From: Caballeronia sp. NK8
GTDB lineage: Bacteria; Pseudomonadota; Gammaproteobacteria; Burkholderiales; Burkholderiaceae
Direction of reading: 5' to 3'
NCBI RefSeq assembly: GCF_018408855.1
Contig: NZ_AP024325.1
Location: 682,001 to 746,000 of the forward strand
DNA: 64,000 nt
The position numbers and the translations under genes were made by a program. Under the pieces are notes generated by a model. That model worked only from the letters and a program-made list of their open reading frames with translations. It was not told the origin of the DNA and did no database searches. Below are positions 9,299 through 18,242 of this stretch, piece by piece; position 1 is the first letter of the stretch, and each line of letters opens with the position of its first letter.

Positions 9299-10208
9299 CA
9301 CGCTGCGTTCTTCCGAATCTGCGTCGACGGCGGAATCGAACAGCGCCCGGCGTGCGCCGTGGCATGCGTATCTGCCGCTCTGGATGATGAGCGCGCCCGC
9401 GCTGCTGCTTTTTGCGGTGCTCGTGATCGTGCCGCTCGCAATGACGCTCGCGCTCACGTTCTATCGATTCGATCCCGCGATCGGCCCCGTCGCCGCGTTC
9501 GATCTGCATAACTACGCCGAAGTGCTCGGCTCGTCGTACTTCCACACGATCTTCGCGCGCACGTTCGGCATCGCCGCGCTGGTGACCTTGCTGTGTGTCG
9601 TGATCGGCACGCCCGAGGCGTACATCCTGTCGCGCATGGGCGATCCCTGGCGCTCCATCTTCCTGCTGGTGATTCTCGCGCCGCTGCTGGTTTCGGTCGT
9701 CGTGCGCGCGTTCGGCTGGAGCATGCTGCTCAACGTGAACGGGCTCGTGAATCAGCTGCTCGGCGCGTTCGGCTTCGGTCCGTACAAGCTGCTCTATACG
9801 ACGTTCGCGATCGTCATCGCGCTGGTTCACGTGATGCTGCCTTTCATGGTGATTCCGGTGTGGACCGCGCTGCAACGTATCGATCCGCAGACGGAAAACG
9901 CCGCGCTCTCACTGATGGCGTCGCCCGCCGTCACGCTGTGGCGCATCGTGCTGCCGCAACTCGTGCCGGGGATTCTGTCGGGCAGTCTGATGGTGTTCGG
10001 CCTGTCCGCGAGCGCCTTCGCGATTCCGGGCCTGCTTGGCGGACGCCGTCTGAAGGTCGCGGCCACGACCGTCTACGACCAGTTCCTCAGTTCGATGAAC
10101 TGGCCGCTCGGCGCGACCATCGCGGTGCTCTTGCTCATCGCCAATCTGGTGGTGATGCTCACTTATTATCGCGTGCTCGAGCGGCGCTATACGCGCAGCA
10201 TGGGCTGA
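9291..10208 (+). CDS. ABC transporter permease (PotB-like)
   Basis: 305-residue inner-membrane permease of the binding-protein-dependent family (BPD_transp_1) with about six hydrophobic segments. The EAA loop reads ENAALSLMASPAVTLWRIVLPQLVPGILSG. The start overlaps the end of the ATPase gene by eight bases. The pair with the next gene is the PotB/PotC arrangement. Confidence 0.92.
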   Translation: MDSTLRSSESASTAESNSARRAPWHAYLPLWMMSAPALLLFAVLVIVPLAMTLALTFYRFDPAIGPVAAFDLHNYAEVLGSSYFHTIFARTFGIAALVTLLCVVIGTPEAYILSRMGDPWRSIFLLVILAPLLVSVVVRAFGWSMLLNVNGLVNQLLGAFGFGPYKLLYTTFAIVIALVHVMLPFMVIPVWTALQRIDPQTENAALSLMASPAVTLWRIVLPQLVPGILSGSLMVFGLSASAFAIPGLLGGRRLKVAATTVYDQFLSSMNWPLGATIAVLLLIANLVVMLTYYRVLERRYTRSMG

Positions 10209-10223
10209 ACGAGGCGATCCATC

Positions 10224-11018
10224 ATGCGCAAAAACGGTCCCGTCGCGCTGGCGTTCCACACGATCGTGATCCTTTTCGTGCTGGCGCCGCTCGTCATCGT
10301 CATGCTGGTCGCGTTCACGCCCGAAGAAACGCTGACGCTGCCCACGCACGGCCTCTCGCTGCGCTGGTTCCGCGCGATTCTCGATTATCCCGACTTCATC
10401 TCGGCGTTCTTCAACAGCGTGAAGCTCGCGTTCGCGTCGGCGACGCTGTCGCTCGTGATCGCCTTGCCCGCCGGACTCGCGATCGGCCGCGCGCGCTTTC
10501 CGGGGCGCGGCTTCCTGAACGGGCTGCTGCTCTCGCCGCTCGTGATTCCAGGCCTCGTACTCGGCATCGCGATGCTGCGCTTCTTCGCGATGATCGGCGC
10601 GACCGGCTCGTTCGCGTGGCTGATCCTCGCGCACATGGTCGTCATCACGCCGTTCGTGATGCGGCTCGTGCTCGCGTCGGTGAGCGGCATGGACCGCAGC
10701 ATCGAGCACGCCGCGGCGTCGCTCGGCGCGAGTGCGTGGACGACCTTCCGCCGCGTCACGCTGCCGATGATCCTGCCCGGCATCACCGGCGGCTGGCTGC
10801 TCGCGTTCATCAACAGCTTCGACGAGCTGACGATGTCGGTCTTCGTCACGTCTCCGCAAACGGTCACGCTGCCGGTGCGCATGTACATGTACGCGACCGA
10901 ATCGATCGATCCGATGATGGCGTCGGTCTCGGCGCTCGTCATCTTCATCACCGCGGGCGCGATGCTGATTCTCGACCGCGTGTACGGGCTCAACCGCATT
11001 CTGATCGGCCAGCACTGA
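10224..11018 (+). CDS. ABC transporter permease (PotC-like)
   Basis: 264-residue permease with about six hydrophobic segments. The N-terminal pattern, a signal-anchor helix followed by FTPEETLTLPTHGLSLRWF, is typical of PotC-like subunits, and the EAA loop EHAAASLGASAWTTFRRVTLPMILPG is clear. It follows the first permease by 15 bases and precedes the iron-sulfur subunit by 10 bases. Confidence 0.92.
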   Translation: MRKNGPVALAFHTIVILFVLAPLVIVMLVAFTPEETLTLPTHGLSLRWFRAILDYPDFISAFFNSVKLAFASATLSLVIALPAGLAIGRARFPGRGFLNGLLLSPLVIPGLVLGIAMLRFFAMIGATGSFAWLILAHMVVITPFVMRLVLASVSGMDRSIEHAAASLGASAWTTFRRVTLPMILPGITGGWLLAFINSFDELTMSVFVTSPQTVTLPVRMYMYATESIDPMMASVSALVIFITAGAMLILDRVYGLNRILIGQH

Positions 11019-11028
11019 ACCCACACTC

Positions 11029-11337
11029 ATGAGCACCGCCACGATTCATCATGCGCCGCAGTTCGTTCGTCTCGATGAGACCGATCGCGCACGCATTCCC
11101 TTCGTTCTCGATGGCGTGCCGGCCGAAGCGCTCGCGGGCGATACGCTCCTGACCGCCATCCTCATGCAGCAACGGCATGTCCGGCATAGCGAATTCAGCG
11201 GCAAGCCGCGCGCGGGCTTCTGCCTGATCGGCGCGTGTCAGGACTGCTGGGTGCGCGGCGAGGACGGCAAGCGCATGCGCGCATGCTCGACGCGCATCGA
11301 AGCGGGCATGCGCGTCGTCACGGAGGACGCGCGATGA
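11029..11337 (+). CDS. (2Fe-2S)-binding subunit of opine/amine-type dehydrogenase (HcnA-like)
   Basis: 102-residue small subunit. The cysteine pattern GFCLIGACQDCWV followed by a distal Cys near residue 88 (RACST) is that of the ferredoxin-like alpha-fragment seen in hydrogen-cyanide synthase HcnA, opine oxidases and heteromeric D-hydroxyproline dehydrogenases. Its stop overlaps the start of the next gene (ATGA), as expected for subunits of one complex. It should pass electrons from the FAD subunits. The substrate is not determined by the sequence. Confidence 0.87.
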   Translation: MSTATIHHAPQFVRLDETDRARIPFVLDGVPAEALAGDTLLTAILMQQRHVRHSEFSGKPRAGFCLIGACQDCWVRGEDGKRMRACSTRIEAGMRVVTEDAR

Positions 11338-12758
11338 CCGGCGCGCACCGTGTGGTGATCGTCGGCGCAGGACCGGCCGGCATTCGCGCGGCGGAAACGC
11401 TCGTCGCGGCAGGGTTGCGGCCGGTCGTCATCGATGAAAACGCGCGCTGGGGCGGTCAGATCTATCGGCAGCCGCCTGCCGACGCGGGCTTCAAACGCAG
11501 TGCAGCGACGCTCTACGGCTTCGAGGCGAAGAAGGCCGAAGCCGTGCACAGCGCCATGGCGAAGCTGCTGCCGAAGATCGACTACCGCCCCGACACGCTC
11601 GCGTGGGCGTGCGAGCAGAACCGCCTCGACACCCTTCACGCGGGACGCGAGGCGAGCGTGCCGTTCACGCATCTGATCATCGCGAGCGGCGCGACGGATC
11701 GCGTCGTGCCGGTCCCCGGCTGGACGCTCGCGGGCGTCTTCACGCTCGGCGGCGCGCAGGTCGCGTTGAAGGCGCAAGGTTGCGCGATCGGTTCGCGTGT
11801 CGTGTTCGCGGGCACCGGGCCACTCCTGTATCTCGTCGCTTATCAATACGCGAAAGCGGGCGCGCGGGTCGCGGCCGTGCTCGATACCAGCCCGTTCTCG
11901 CGTCAGGTCGCCGCCGCGCCGCGCCTGTTGAACCAGCCTGCGACGTTCGCCAAGGGCCTGTATTACGTCGCATGGCTGCAGGCGCATGGCGTGCGTATCG
12001 AACGTGGCGTGACGCTCGATAACATCGACGGCGACGATGCCGTGCGCGGCATCCGCTGGCGCACGCATCGCGGCGCGCCTCGCACCCTCGACTGCGATGC
12101 CGTCGGCATGGGCTTCGGCCTTCGCCCCGAAACGCAGCTCGCGGATCTCGCCGGATGCCGCTTTCGCTTCGACGCGCTCAATCGCTGCTGGCTCCCGGAA
12201 CGCGACGCGGCGGGCCGCAGTTCGGAACCCAACGTGTACCTCGCCGGCGACGGCGCGGGCATCGCCGGTGCGGACGCCGCCGAACTCGCGGGACGGCGCG
12301 CCGCGCTGGCGCTGATCGAAGACATCGGCATCACGACGCACGAACGCGCTCAGCCCGATGCAAGGAAGCTCGAACGCGAACTCGAACGCATTGCCGCTTT
12401 CCGTGCAGGCATCGAGCATGCATTCGCACCGCCCGCGAACGCCGCGCAGGACTGGCCCGACGACATGACCGTGTGCCGCTGCGAGGAAGTGAGCGCCGGC
12501 ACCATGCGCGCGTGCATCCGCAGCGGGCTCGCCACGGAAGTCAACCGGCTGAAGGCGCTCACGCGCATTGGCATGGGCCGCTGTCAGGGCCGCATGTGCG
12601 GCGAATCCGCCATTGCGCTGCTCGCCGCGGAAACCGGCAAGCCGCTCGCCGTTGTCGGCCGTCTGCGCAGCCAGGCGCCCATCAAACCCATCCCGATCAC
12701 ACCGATGCTCTACGACGACGGCGTGCAGGTGCAGCCCGAGGAAGCCCACGATGAGTGA
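11334..12758 (+). CDS. FAD/NAD(P)-dependent oxidoreductase subunit (HcnB/opine oxidase A-like)
   Basis: 474 residues from the ATG at 11334, which overlaps the stop of the iron-sulfur gene. The N-terminus has the dinucleotide motif VVIVGAGPAGIRAAETL, with a second GxGxxG-like region at VVFAGTGPLLYLVAYQYAKAG. The C-terminal ~100 residues carry a BFD-like iron-sulfur site, CRCEE followed by GRCQGRMCG, as in HcnB, OoxA and the sarcosine-oxidase-alpha-like proteins. It is predicted to be the large electron-transfer subunit of a three-component dehydrogenase with the neighbours on either side. It overlaps the next gene by eight bases. Confidence 0.9.
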   Translation: MTGAHRVVIVGAGPAGIRAAETLVAAGLRPVVIDENARWGGQIYRQPPADAGFKRSAATLYGFEAKKAEAVHSAMAKLLPKIDYRPDTLAWACEQNRLDTLHAGREASVPFTHLIIASGATDRVVPVPGWTLAGVFTLGGAQVALKAQGCAIGSRVVFAGTGPLLYLVAYQYAKAGARVAAVLDTSPFSRQVAAAPRLLNQPATFAKGLYYVAWLQAHGVRIERGVTLDNIDGDDAVRGIRWRTHRGAPRTLDCDAVGMGFGLRPETQLADLAGCRFRFDALNRCWLPERDAAGRSSEPNVYLAGDGAGIAGADAAELAGRRAALALIEDIGITTHERAQPDARKLERELERIAAFRAGIEHAFAPPANAAQDWPDDMTVCRCEEVSAGTMRACIRSGLATEVNRLKALTRIGMGRCQGRMCGESAIALLAAETGKPLAVVGRLRSQAPIKPIPITPMLYDDGVQVQPEEAHDE

Positions 12759-13896
12759 CGCGCGCCCGGGTGTGAGTCACTACGATGTGGTGATCGCGGG
12801 CGGCGGGCTCGTCGGCTCGTCGACGGCGCTTGCGCTTGCCAACGCGGGCATGCGCGTCGCGCTGATCGAACGGCGCTTTTGCGGCGCGCAGGCGAGCGGC
12901 GTGAACTACGGCGGCGTGCGCACGCAGGGACGCACGGAAGAACAGTTGCCGCTCGCCGTGCGCGCGCGGCGCGTGTATGGCCGCCTGCCCGAGCTGATCG
13001 GCATCGACGGCGAGATGGTCATGTCGGGTCATCTGCGTCTCGCGCGCTACGAAGCCGATCTCGACGTGCTCGATCGATGGTCCGCGATGGCGCGCGAACA
13101 CGGCGTTCAATCGCAGGTGATGAGCGGCGCCGCATTCCGCAAGCGCTATCCGTGGCTCGGAACTGCGGCGATCGGCGGCTCGCTCTGCCCGAGCGACGGC
13201 CACGCGAATCCGCGTCTCGTCTCGCCGGGTTTCGCGCATGCCGCCCGGCGCGCGGGCGCCGAGGTGCGCGAGCAGACCGAGCTTGCCGACATCGTCTTCG
13301 ACGGCACGCGCTTTCAGATGCGCGCGGGCAATGAACGCATCAGCGCCCACTGGCTCGTCAACAGCGCGGGCGCGTGGGCGAATCGCATTGCGGGAAGTTT
13401 CGGCGAAAGCGTGCCGATGAAGGCCATCTATCCGAACATGTGGGTGACCGAGCCGCTGCCGCTCTTTATCGGGCACAGTCTCGGCGTGGTGGGCGGCGGC
13501 ATCTATGCGCGGCAGGTGGAGCGCGGTAACTGCGTGATCGGCGGCGGACGCGGACATGGCGATGGCGAGTACGCGCAGCCATCGACGGCGACGACGCGTG
13601 CCGTGATGCGCGACGCGTGCGCCCTGCTGCCCGCATTGCGCGATGCGCTTCTGATTCGCACGTGGAGCGGCGTCGAGGGCGAGACGCCCGACAACAATCC
13701 GGTCATCGGACCAAGCCGCACCACGCCGCGCCTGCTTCATGCTTTCGGATTTTCGGGCGGCGGCTTCCTGCTTGCGCCCGGCGTCGGCGAAGTGCTCGCC
13801 GAGCTCGTCACGCAGGGCGAAACCAGCACGCCGATCGAGGCCTTTTCGATCGGACGGTTCAGTTCGATGCCACTTTCCGCCATCCCCCAGTCATAA
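12751..13896 (+). CDS. FAD-dependent oxidoreductase, DadA-like catalytic subunit (HcnC/OoxB-like)
   Basis: 381 residues from the ATG at 12751, inside the end of the preceding gene. The Rossmann motif DVVIAGGGLVGSSTALALANAGMRV starts near residue 11 and the C-terminus has SGGGFLLAPGVGEVLAEL, typical of the DAO/DadA family that oxidises D-amino acids, glycine derivatives or opines at a C-N bond. With the two preceding subunits it completes a heterotrimer of HcnABC or opine-oxidase type. HcnABC itself makes cyanide from glycine, but a dedicated importer in the same operon makes a catabolic opine or N-alkyl amino-acid role more likely (inference). Confidence 0.9.
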   Translation: MSDARPGVSHYDVVIAGGGLVGSSTALALANAGMRVALIERRFCGAQASGVNYGGVRTQGRTEEQLPLAVRARRVYGRLPELIGIDGEMVMSGHLRLARYEADLDVLDRWSAMAREHGVQSQVMSGAAFRKRYPWLGTAAIGGSLCPSDGHANPRLVSPGFAHAARRAGAEVREQTELADIVFDGTRFQMRAGNERISAHWLVNSAGAWANRIAGSFGESVPMKAIYPNMWVTEPLPLFIGHSLGVVGGGIYARQVERGNCVIGGGRGHGDGEYAQPSTATTRAVMRDACALLPALRDALLIRTWSGVEGETPDNNPVIGPSRTTPRLLHAFGFSGGGFLLAPGVGEVLAELVTQGETSTPIEAFSIGRFSSMPLSAIPQS

Positions 13897-13911
13897 CAAG
13901 GAAAATTCCCG

Positions 13912-14958
13912 ATGAAGCTGCCCCGCACACTCGTTTCGCTCGCCACGCTCGTTGCACTCGGCGCGTCGTCTTACGCCTGGTCGCAGAGCAAGACCATCTA
14001 CATCGGCATGAACGGCGGGCCGATGGAAAAGGCCTACACGAGCCAGGTCCTGCCCGACTTCGAAAAGGCCAACAACGTAAAGGTCGTCGTGGTGCCGGGC
14101 ACATCGTCCGACGTACTCGCAAAGCTGCTCGCGAACCGCAACAGCCCGCAGATCCACGTCGCCTTCCTCGATGACGGCGTGATGGCGCGCGCCGTCAGCA
14201 TGGGCGTGTGCCAGAAGCTCGACGATGCGCCCGTGCTCAAGGAGCTGTATCCGTTCGCGCGCCTGAAGGATGACATGGGCGCGGGCGTGCAGCTCGGCAT
14301 GACCGGCATCGGCTACAACACGAAGCTCTTCAAGGAAAAGGGCTGGGCGCCGCCTGCCTCGTGGCTCGATTTCGCCGATCCGAAGTACAAGGGCAAGGTC
14401 GTGTTCCAGTCGGCGTCGAGCAGCACCTTCGGCCTGCATGGTTTCCTCGCGCTCAACCGCTTGTGGGGCGGTAGCGAGAAGAACGTCGAACCCGGCTTCA
14501 GCAAATGGGCAACGACGGTCGGTCCGAATGTCGTCGAATACATTCCGAACTCGGCGAAGCTCTCGGAAATGATCACGACGGGCGAAGCCGGCCTCTTCCC
14601 GCTCACGCCGACCGCCATCGGCGATCTCAAGGACAAGGGCCTGCCGGTGGCCTACGTGGCGCCGAAGGAAGGCGCTGTGCTGCTGCTCGTGGATGTGTGC
14701 GTCGTGAAGAACAATCCGGACCCGGCGCTCGCGCAGAAGCTCGCGCAATACCTGTTGTCCGCGCCCGCGCAGACGAAGGCGGCGGAGGCCGGCAAGCAGA
14801 TTCCCACCAACACGCAGGCGAAGATGACGCCGGACATGGAGAAGAATCTTGGCGACCTGAACGCGCTCGTGAAGAAGGTGACCGTGGTGGACTGGGACTC
14901 GATCAACGCGAATCGCGCGCAGTGGGATCAGCGATGGAATCAGCAGATCGAGAAGTAA
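13912..14958 (+). CDS. ABC transporter periplasmic substrate-binding protein (PotD/iron type)
   Basis: 348 residues with a Sec signal peptide of about 24 residues ending SYAWS before QSKTIYIGMNGG. The body is of the SBP_bac_8/PotD class (PDFEKANNVKVVVVPGTSSDVLAKLLANR, then GMTGIGYNTKLFKEKGW). AAGGAAAATTCCCG precedes the ATG. Placing the binding protein last, behind the enzyme subunits, is unusual but the 15-base spacing shows it belongs to the operon. A strong hairpin follows 12 bases after the stop. Confidence 0.92.
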   Translation: MKLPRTLVSLATLVALGASSYAWSQSKTIYIGMNGGPMEKAYTSQVLPDFEKANNVKVVVVPGTSSDVLAKLLANRNSPQIHVAFLDDGVMARAVSMGVCQKLDDAPVLKELYPFARLKDDMGAGVQLGMTGIGYNTKLFKEKGWAPPASWLDFADPKYKGKVVFQSASSSTFGLHGFLALNRLWGGSEKNVEPGFSKWATTVGPNVVEYIPNSAKLSEMITTGEAGLFPLTPTAIGDLKDKGLPVAYVAPKEGAVLLLVDVCVVKNNPDPALAQKLAQYLLSAPAQTKAAEAGKQIPTNTQAKMTPDMEKNLGDLNALVKKVTVVDWDSINANRAQWDQRWNQQIEK

Positions 14959-14969
14959 GGCATCGTCTG

Positions 14970-15010
14970 CCGGATTCGCACTGACATCGGGCAGTGCGAT
15001 CCGGTGTCTT
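14970..15010 (+). terminator. Terminator hairpin after the IclR-linked operon
   Basis: CCGGATTCGCACTG (14970-14983) pairs with CAGTGCGATCCGG (14992-15004), leaving one bulged T and an eight-base loop, followed by TGTCTTCCTC. It begins 12 bases after the binding-protein stop codon. The tail is only moderately T-rich. Confidence 0.65.
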
Positions 15011-15052
15011 CCTCGAACGACACGACCGACTGGTATCACCGACTGACGACCG

Positions 15053-15088
15053 GCCCCGACGAGCGAGGCATATCCGACTCGTCGGGGC
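15053..15088. terminator. Second inverted repeat, possible terminator
   Basis: GCCCCGACGAG and CTCGTCGGGGC form an uninterrupted 11-base stem around a 14-base loop. There is no T-run on either side, so a factor-dependent or structural role is possible. The rest of the gap 14959-15239 holds nothing else I can name. Confidence 0.4.
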
Positions 15089-15239
15089 GTCCTGAGAAAA
15101 ATAATCACTGAATGCGACGTAATCGGGAGTTTTTTGCGTCATCACCTCCCGCTTCGATATTGGCGATCGCGACGGTTTCGTAGGATTGAGATACCGGATT
15201 CAAGCGGTTTCTCTGCACCTCCTACTCGAGATCAATGCC

Positions 15240-16388
15240 ATGCGCTTCCGCCCTGCTGCTTCATGCCTCCCGTCCTGCCTGCTATCGGCGACGTTGCTTG
15301 TGCCGTTCGTTCACGCTCACGCCGATGTCGCGGTCAGAATCGGTCAGGTCTCTCCACTGACGGGCGAGCTTGCTCACATTGGCAAGGACGATGAGAACGG
15401 CGTGCGCCTCGCCATCGAAGATCTGAACGCGAAAAAAGTACGCATTGGCGGTCAGACGATCACATTCGAACTCGATTCACAGGACGATGCCGCCGACCCG
15501 AAAACGGCCGTGACCGTGGCACAGAAACTCATCGATGATCGCGTGGCGGGTGTCGTCGGACACGCGAATTCGGGCACGTCCATCCCCGCATCGCGTATCT
15601 ATGCCGATGCCGGCATCCCGATGATCACGGAGTCCGCCACCAACCCCAAGCTCACGGCGCAGGGTTTTCAGTCAGTGTTTCGAATGGTCGCCAACGATGT
15701 GCGTCAGGGCACGGTGATCGGCACTTACCTCGTACGCGATCTGCACGCGAGCAAAGTCGCCATCGTCGATGACCGCACTGCCTACGGCCAGGGTCTCGCG
15801 GACGAGGTCGAGAAGGCAGTGAAAGCAGCGGGCGGCACAGTCGTCGCGCGCGAATACGGCACCGACAAGACCACCAACTGGATGAGCGTGCTCACGACCA
15901 TCAAAAGCGCGGCGCCCACGGGCATCGTCTTCACGGGCGGTGACACGCAGGCGGCGGCCTTCGCGCAGCAGGCGCAGAGGCTTGGCATCAAGGCCAAACT
16001 CATCGCCGGCGATGAGGCCTGCACGCCGCAATACATCACGCTCGCGGGACAAGCCATGAATGCCGACAAATACTGCACGCTCGCCGGCGTGCCACGCGCG
16101 CAGATGCCGGGCGGCGAGGCATTCTTCAAGCGCTATCAGCAACGCTTCGGCGTCCCCGTGCAACTGTATGCGCCCTACGCCTACGATGCCGTGATGGCGA
16201 TGGCCGCTGCCATGCAAGCCGCCGACTCCACTGACCCCCACGTCTATTTGCCGAAGCTGCGCGCTTTATCGATGAGCGGCGTCACGGGCGCGATCCGTTT
16301 CGACGACAAAGGCGACATGCAGAACGGCGCGATCACCGTGCGCCAGTTCGGTAATGGCGCTTGGAACGATCTGAGCGTGGTGCGCTGA
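15240..16388 (+). CDS. Branched-chain amino acid-type ABC substrate-binding protein (orphan)
   Basis: 382 residues from the ATG at 15240; a TTG 54 bases upstream is less likely because the signal peptide begins at this ATG (MRFRPAASCLPSC, cleavage about after VHAHA). It is a Peripla_BP_6 (LivJ/LivK) family protein: VRIGQVSPLTGELAHIGKDDENGVRLAIEDLN, then VVGHANSGTSIPASRIYADAG and VFTGGDTQAAAFAQQA. No permease or ATPase genes of the Liv type are nearby, so it must use components encoded elsewhere or act as a sensor. It is convergent with the Lrp gene by 12 bases. The ligand is unknown; diaminopropionate or its derivatives is a guess from the neighbours. Confidence 0.9.
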   Translation: MRFRPAASCLPSCLLSATLLVPFVHAHADVAVRIGQVSPLTGELAHIGKDDENGVRLAIEDLNAKKVRIGGQTITFELDSQDDAADPKTAVTVAQKLIDDRVAGVVGHANSGTSIPASRIYADAGIPMITESATNPKLTAQGFQSVFRMVANDVRQGTVIGTYLVRDLHASKVAIVDDRTAYGQGLADEVEKAVKAAGGTVVAREYGTDKTTNWMSVLTTIKSAAPTGIVFTGGDTQAAAFAQQAQRLGIKAKLIAGDEACTPQYITLAGQAMNADKYCTLAGVPRAQMPGGEAFFKRYQQRFGVPVQLYAPYAYDAVMAMAAAMQAADSTDPHVYLPKLRALSMSGVTGAIRFDDKGDMQNGAITVRQFGNGAWNDLSVVR

Positions 16389-16400
16389 CGACCGTTCTGG

Positions 16401-16877
16401 TTACTCGTCGATCGAAACAGGAACACCAAGACCCACTTTCACGCGGCTCATGCTCACGAGCGTCTTGAAGCGCTTGACATTGTTGTTCGAGAAGAACAAC
16501 TGCCGCGTGAGTTCCGTGTATTGATCCATGTTATGCACCGTGAGGACGAGCACGAAATCCCATTCACCCGCAACGTAGTAGCACTGTTGAACGAATGGAC
16601 ACTGAGCGAAGCTGCGTTTCATGGCATCGAGCAAATCGATCTGTTCGCTCTCGACTTCGACCATCGTGACGATGGTGAGTGCACAACCTACTTTCTCCGG
16701 CGAGACCACTGCGGCATAGCGTTCGATTACGCGTTCGTCGACGAGACGTCGCAGCCGTCGGTTGACGGCGGCTGTCGAGAGGTTCACGCGCGTGCCAAGC
16801 TCGTTCTGGGGAATCTGAGCATCTTGCTGCACTTCCACCAGCAGCTTGCGATCGAAGTTGTCGAGCGAAACGGTCAT
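16401..16877 (-). CDS. Lrp/AsnC-family transcriptional regulator
   Basis: 158 residues. The N-terminal helix-turn-helix (DNFDRKLLVEVQQDAQIPQNELGTRVNLSTAAVNRRLRRL) is followed by the RAM effector domain with the usual GEWDFVLVLTVHNMDQY strand. It is divergent from the diaminopropionate ammonia-lyase gene across a 137-base AT-rich gap and is therefore the likely local regulator. It is a feast/famine regulator of the single-target kind (inference). Confidence 0.94.
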   Translation of the reverse strand: MTVSLDNFDRKLLVEVQQDAQIPQNELGTRVNLSTAAVNRRLRRLVDERVIERYAAVVSPEKVGCALTIVTMVEVESEQIDLLDAMKRSFAQCPFVQQCYYVAGEWDFVLVLTVHNMDQYTELTRQLFFSNNNVKRFKTLVSMSRVKVGLGVPVSIDE

Positions 16878-17014
16878 GGCGGCGCCTTCAGAAGAAATGA
16901 GATTTTTTTGCGTGAACCCGTCGATTTATCGAATCGAATTGACGATCAACCTGAATATTATTTTGCTTGCACACCATATCGTCAACTTATCAAATACCAG
17001 AGAGCGCATTTCCG
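16878..17014. promoter_or_regulatory. AT-rich divergent promoter between lrp-like and dpaL genes
   Basis: The 137-base gap is far richer in A and T than the surrounding genes, with runs such as GAGATTTTTTTGCG and ATATTATTTTGC, as is usual for Lrp-family binding regions. Individual promoter elements could not be assigned with confidence. Confidence 0.4.
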
Positions 17015-18232
17015 ATGCTGACTTCCAATACCCGCGCGAGCCGGGCGCCCTATTCATTGCACGAGATTCTCAACAAGGCCGCAGCCGACGAGAGCCGCGC
17101 ATGGCTCGCTGCGTGGCCGCTGCTCAACTCCGGTCCCACGCCGTTATGGACGATGCCGGATGCGGCCGAGCGCCTTGGGCTGGCTTCGCTGCATGTGAAG
17201 GATGAATCGCTGCGTTCGCCGCTTGGCAGCTTCAAGGCGCTAGGTGCGCCCATCGCGCTCATGCGCCTCGTCAAGCGGCTGTGGCACACGCACGATCTGG
17301 ATCCGTGCGCGCTCGCGGAAGGCCGGCATGCCGCGCTGCTTGCGCACCTGACCGTGGCGAGCGCCACCGACGGCAATCATGGCAAGGCCCTGGCCGCCGC
17401 CGCGCGATCGTTCGGGTGCCAATGCGTGATCGTGCTGCACGCGCATGTGAGCGAAGAACGCGAGCGCGCGATCGCGAAAGAAGGTGCACGCATCGTGCGT
17501 GTCGAAGGCAACTATGATGCGTCGGTCGCCGAGGCTGCGCGGCTTGCGCACGATAACGGCTGGCATGTCGTATCCGATACTTCATACGATGGCTACACCG
17601 AGATTCCGCGCGATGTCATGCAAGGCTATGGCGTCATAGCGGCCGAAGTCCTCGAGCAGACCGCGAGCACGCGCGAGACGCCCGCCTTTACGCATGTCAT
17701 TGTGCAAGGCGGCGTGGGCGGCCTGGCTGCTGGTGTGGCGAGTTATCTGTGGGAATGGCATGGGGCGCGGCGGCCCCGCTTCATCGTCGCCGAGCCGCAA
17801 CAGGCGGACTGTCTGTATCAGAGCGCAATCGCGGGTCACGCCTCCCGCGCCACCGGTTCGGTCGATTCGATCATGGCGGGTCTCGCGTGCGGCGAGGCGT
17901 CCCCGCTTGCGTGGCGCGTCCTGCAACCGTGCATCGATACCTTCATGACGATCGACGATGCCGATGCCGTACGGGCCATGCGCGCGCTCGCCGAAGGCGG
18001 GCTGCGCGACGCGCCTGTCGTCGCAGGCGAATCGGGCGCGGCAGGTTACGCGGCGCTCTCGGTGCTCATGCAGGATGCATCCGCCGCTACGAGCGCTGGA
18101 ATGGACGAGCACTCGCGCGTACTCGTCATCAACACAGAAGGTGCGACCGCGCCCGCGCTATACCGGGAACTGACGGGCCACGATCCTCGCGACGTGCTTG
18201 AACGTCAGCGCCGCGCCGCGTCATCGAATTAA
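17015..18232 (+). CDS. dpaL: Diaminopropionate ammonia-lyase
   Basis: 405 residues from the ATG at 17015; GAGAG lies ten bases before it, and an in-frame start 48 bases upstream has no ribosome site. It is a PLP-dependent fold-type II enzyme converting 2,3-diaminopropionate to pyruvate and two ammonia. The PLP lysine is Lys74 in GSFKALGA, the phosphate-binding loop is GGVGGLAAG, and ASATDGNHGKALA gives the usual Asn. Length and motifs fit the YgeX/DpaL group rather than threonine dehydratase. It is followed after ten bases by an M20 amidohydrolase; the same pairing (ygeX-ygeY) is known in Escherichia coli. Alternative: threonine synthase-like lyase, less likely. Confidence 0.88.
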   Translation: MLTSNTRASRAPYSLHEILNKAAADESRAWLAAWPLLNSGPTPLWTMPDAAERLGLASLHVKDESLRSPLGSFKALGAPIALMRLVKRLWHTHDLDPCALAEGRHAALLAHLTVASATDGNHGKALAAAARSFGCQCVIVLHAHVSEERERAIAKEGARIVRVEGNYDASVAEAARLAHDNGWHVVSDTSYDGYTEIPRDVMQGYGVIAAEVLEQTASTRETPAFTHVIVQGGVGGLAAGVASYLWEWHGARRPRFIVAEPQQADCLYQSAIAGHASRATGSVDSIMAGLACGEASPLAWRVLQPCIDTFMTIDDADAVRAMRALAEGGLRDAPVVAGESGAAGYAALSVLMQDASAATSAGMDEHSRVLVINTEGATAPALYRELTGHDPRDVLERQRRAASSN

Positions 18233-18242
18233 GGAGCACGCC

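Noticed and set aside
9909..11042. 377-codon minus-strand frame opposite the second ABC permease
   Set aside because: Antisense shadow; product lacks any motif.
12751..13896. Calling the DadA-like gene and its partners hcnABC (cyanide synthase)
   Set aside because: The subunit pattern fits, but the embedded importer and IclR control point to catabolism; the family cannot be separated from opine or hydroxyproline dehydrogenases by eye.
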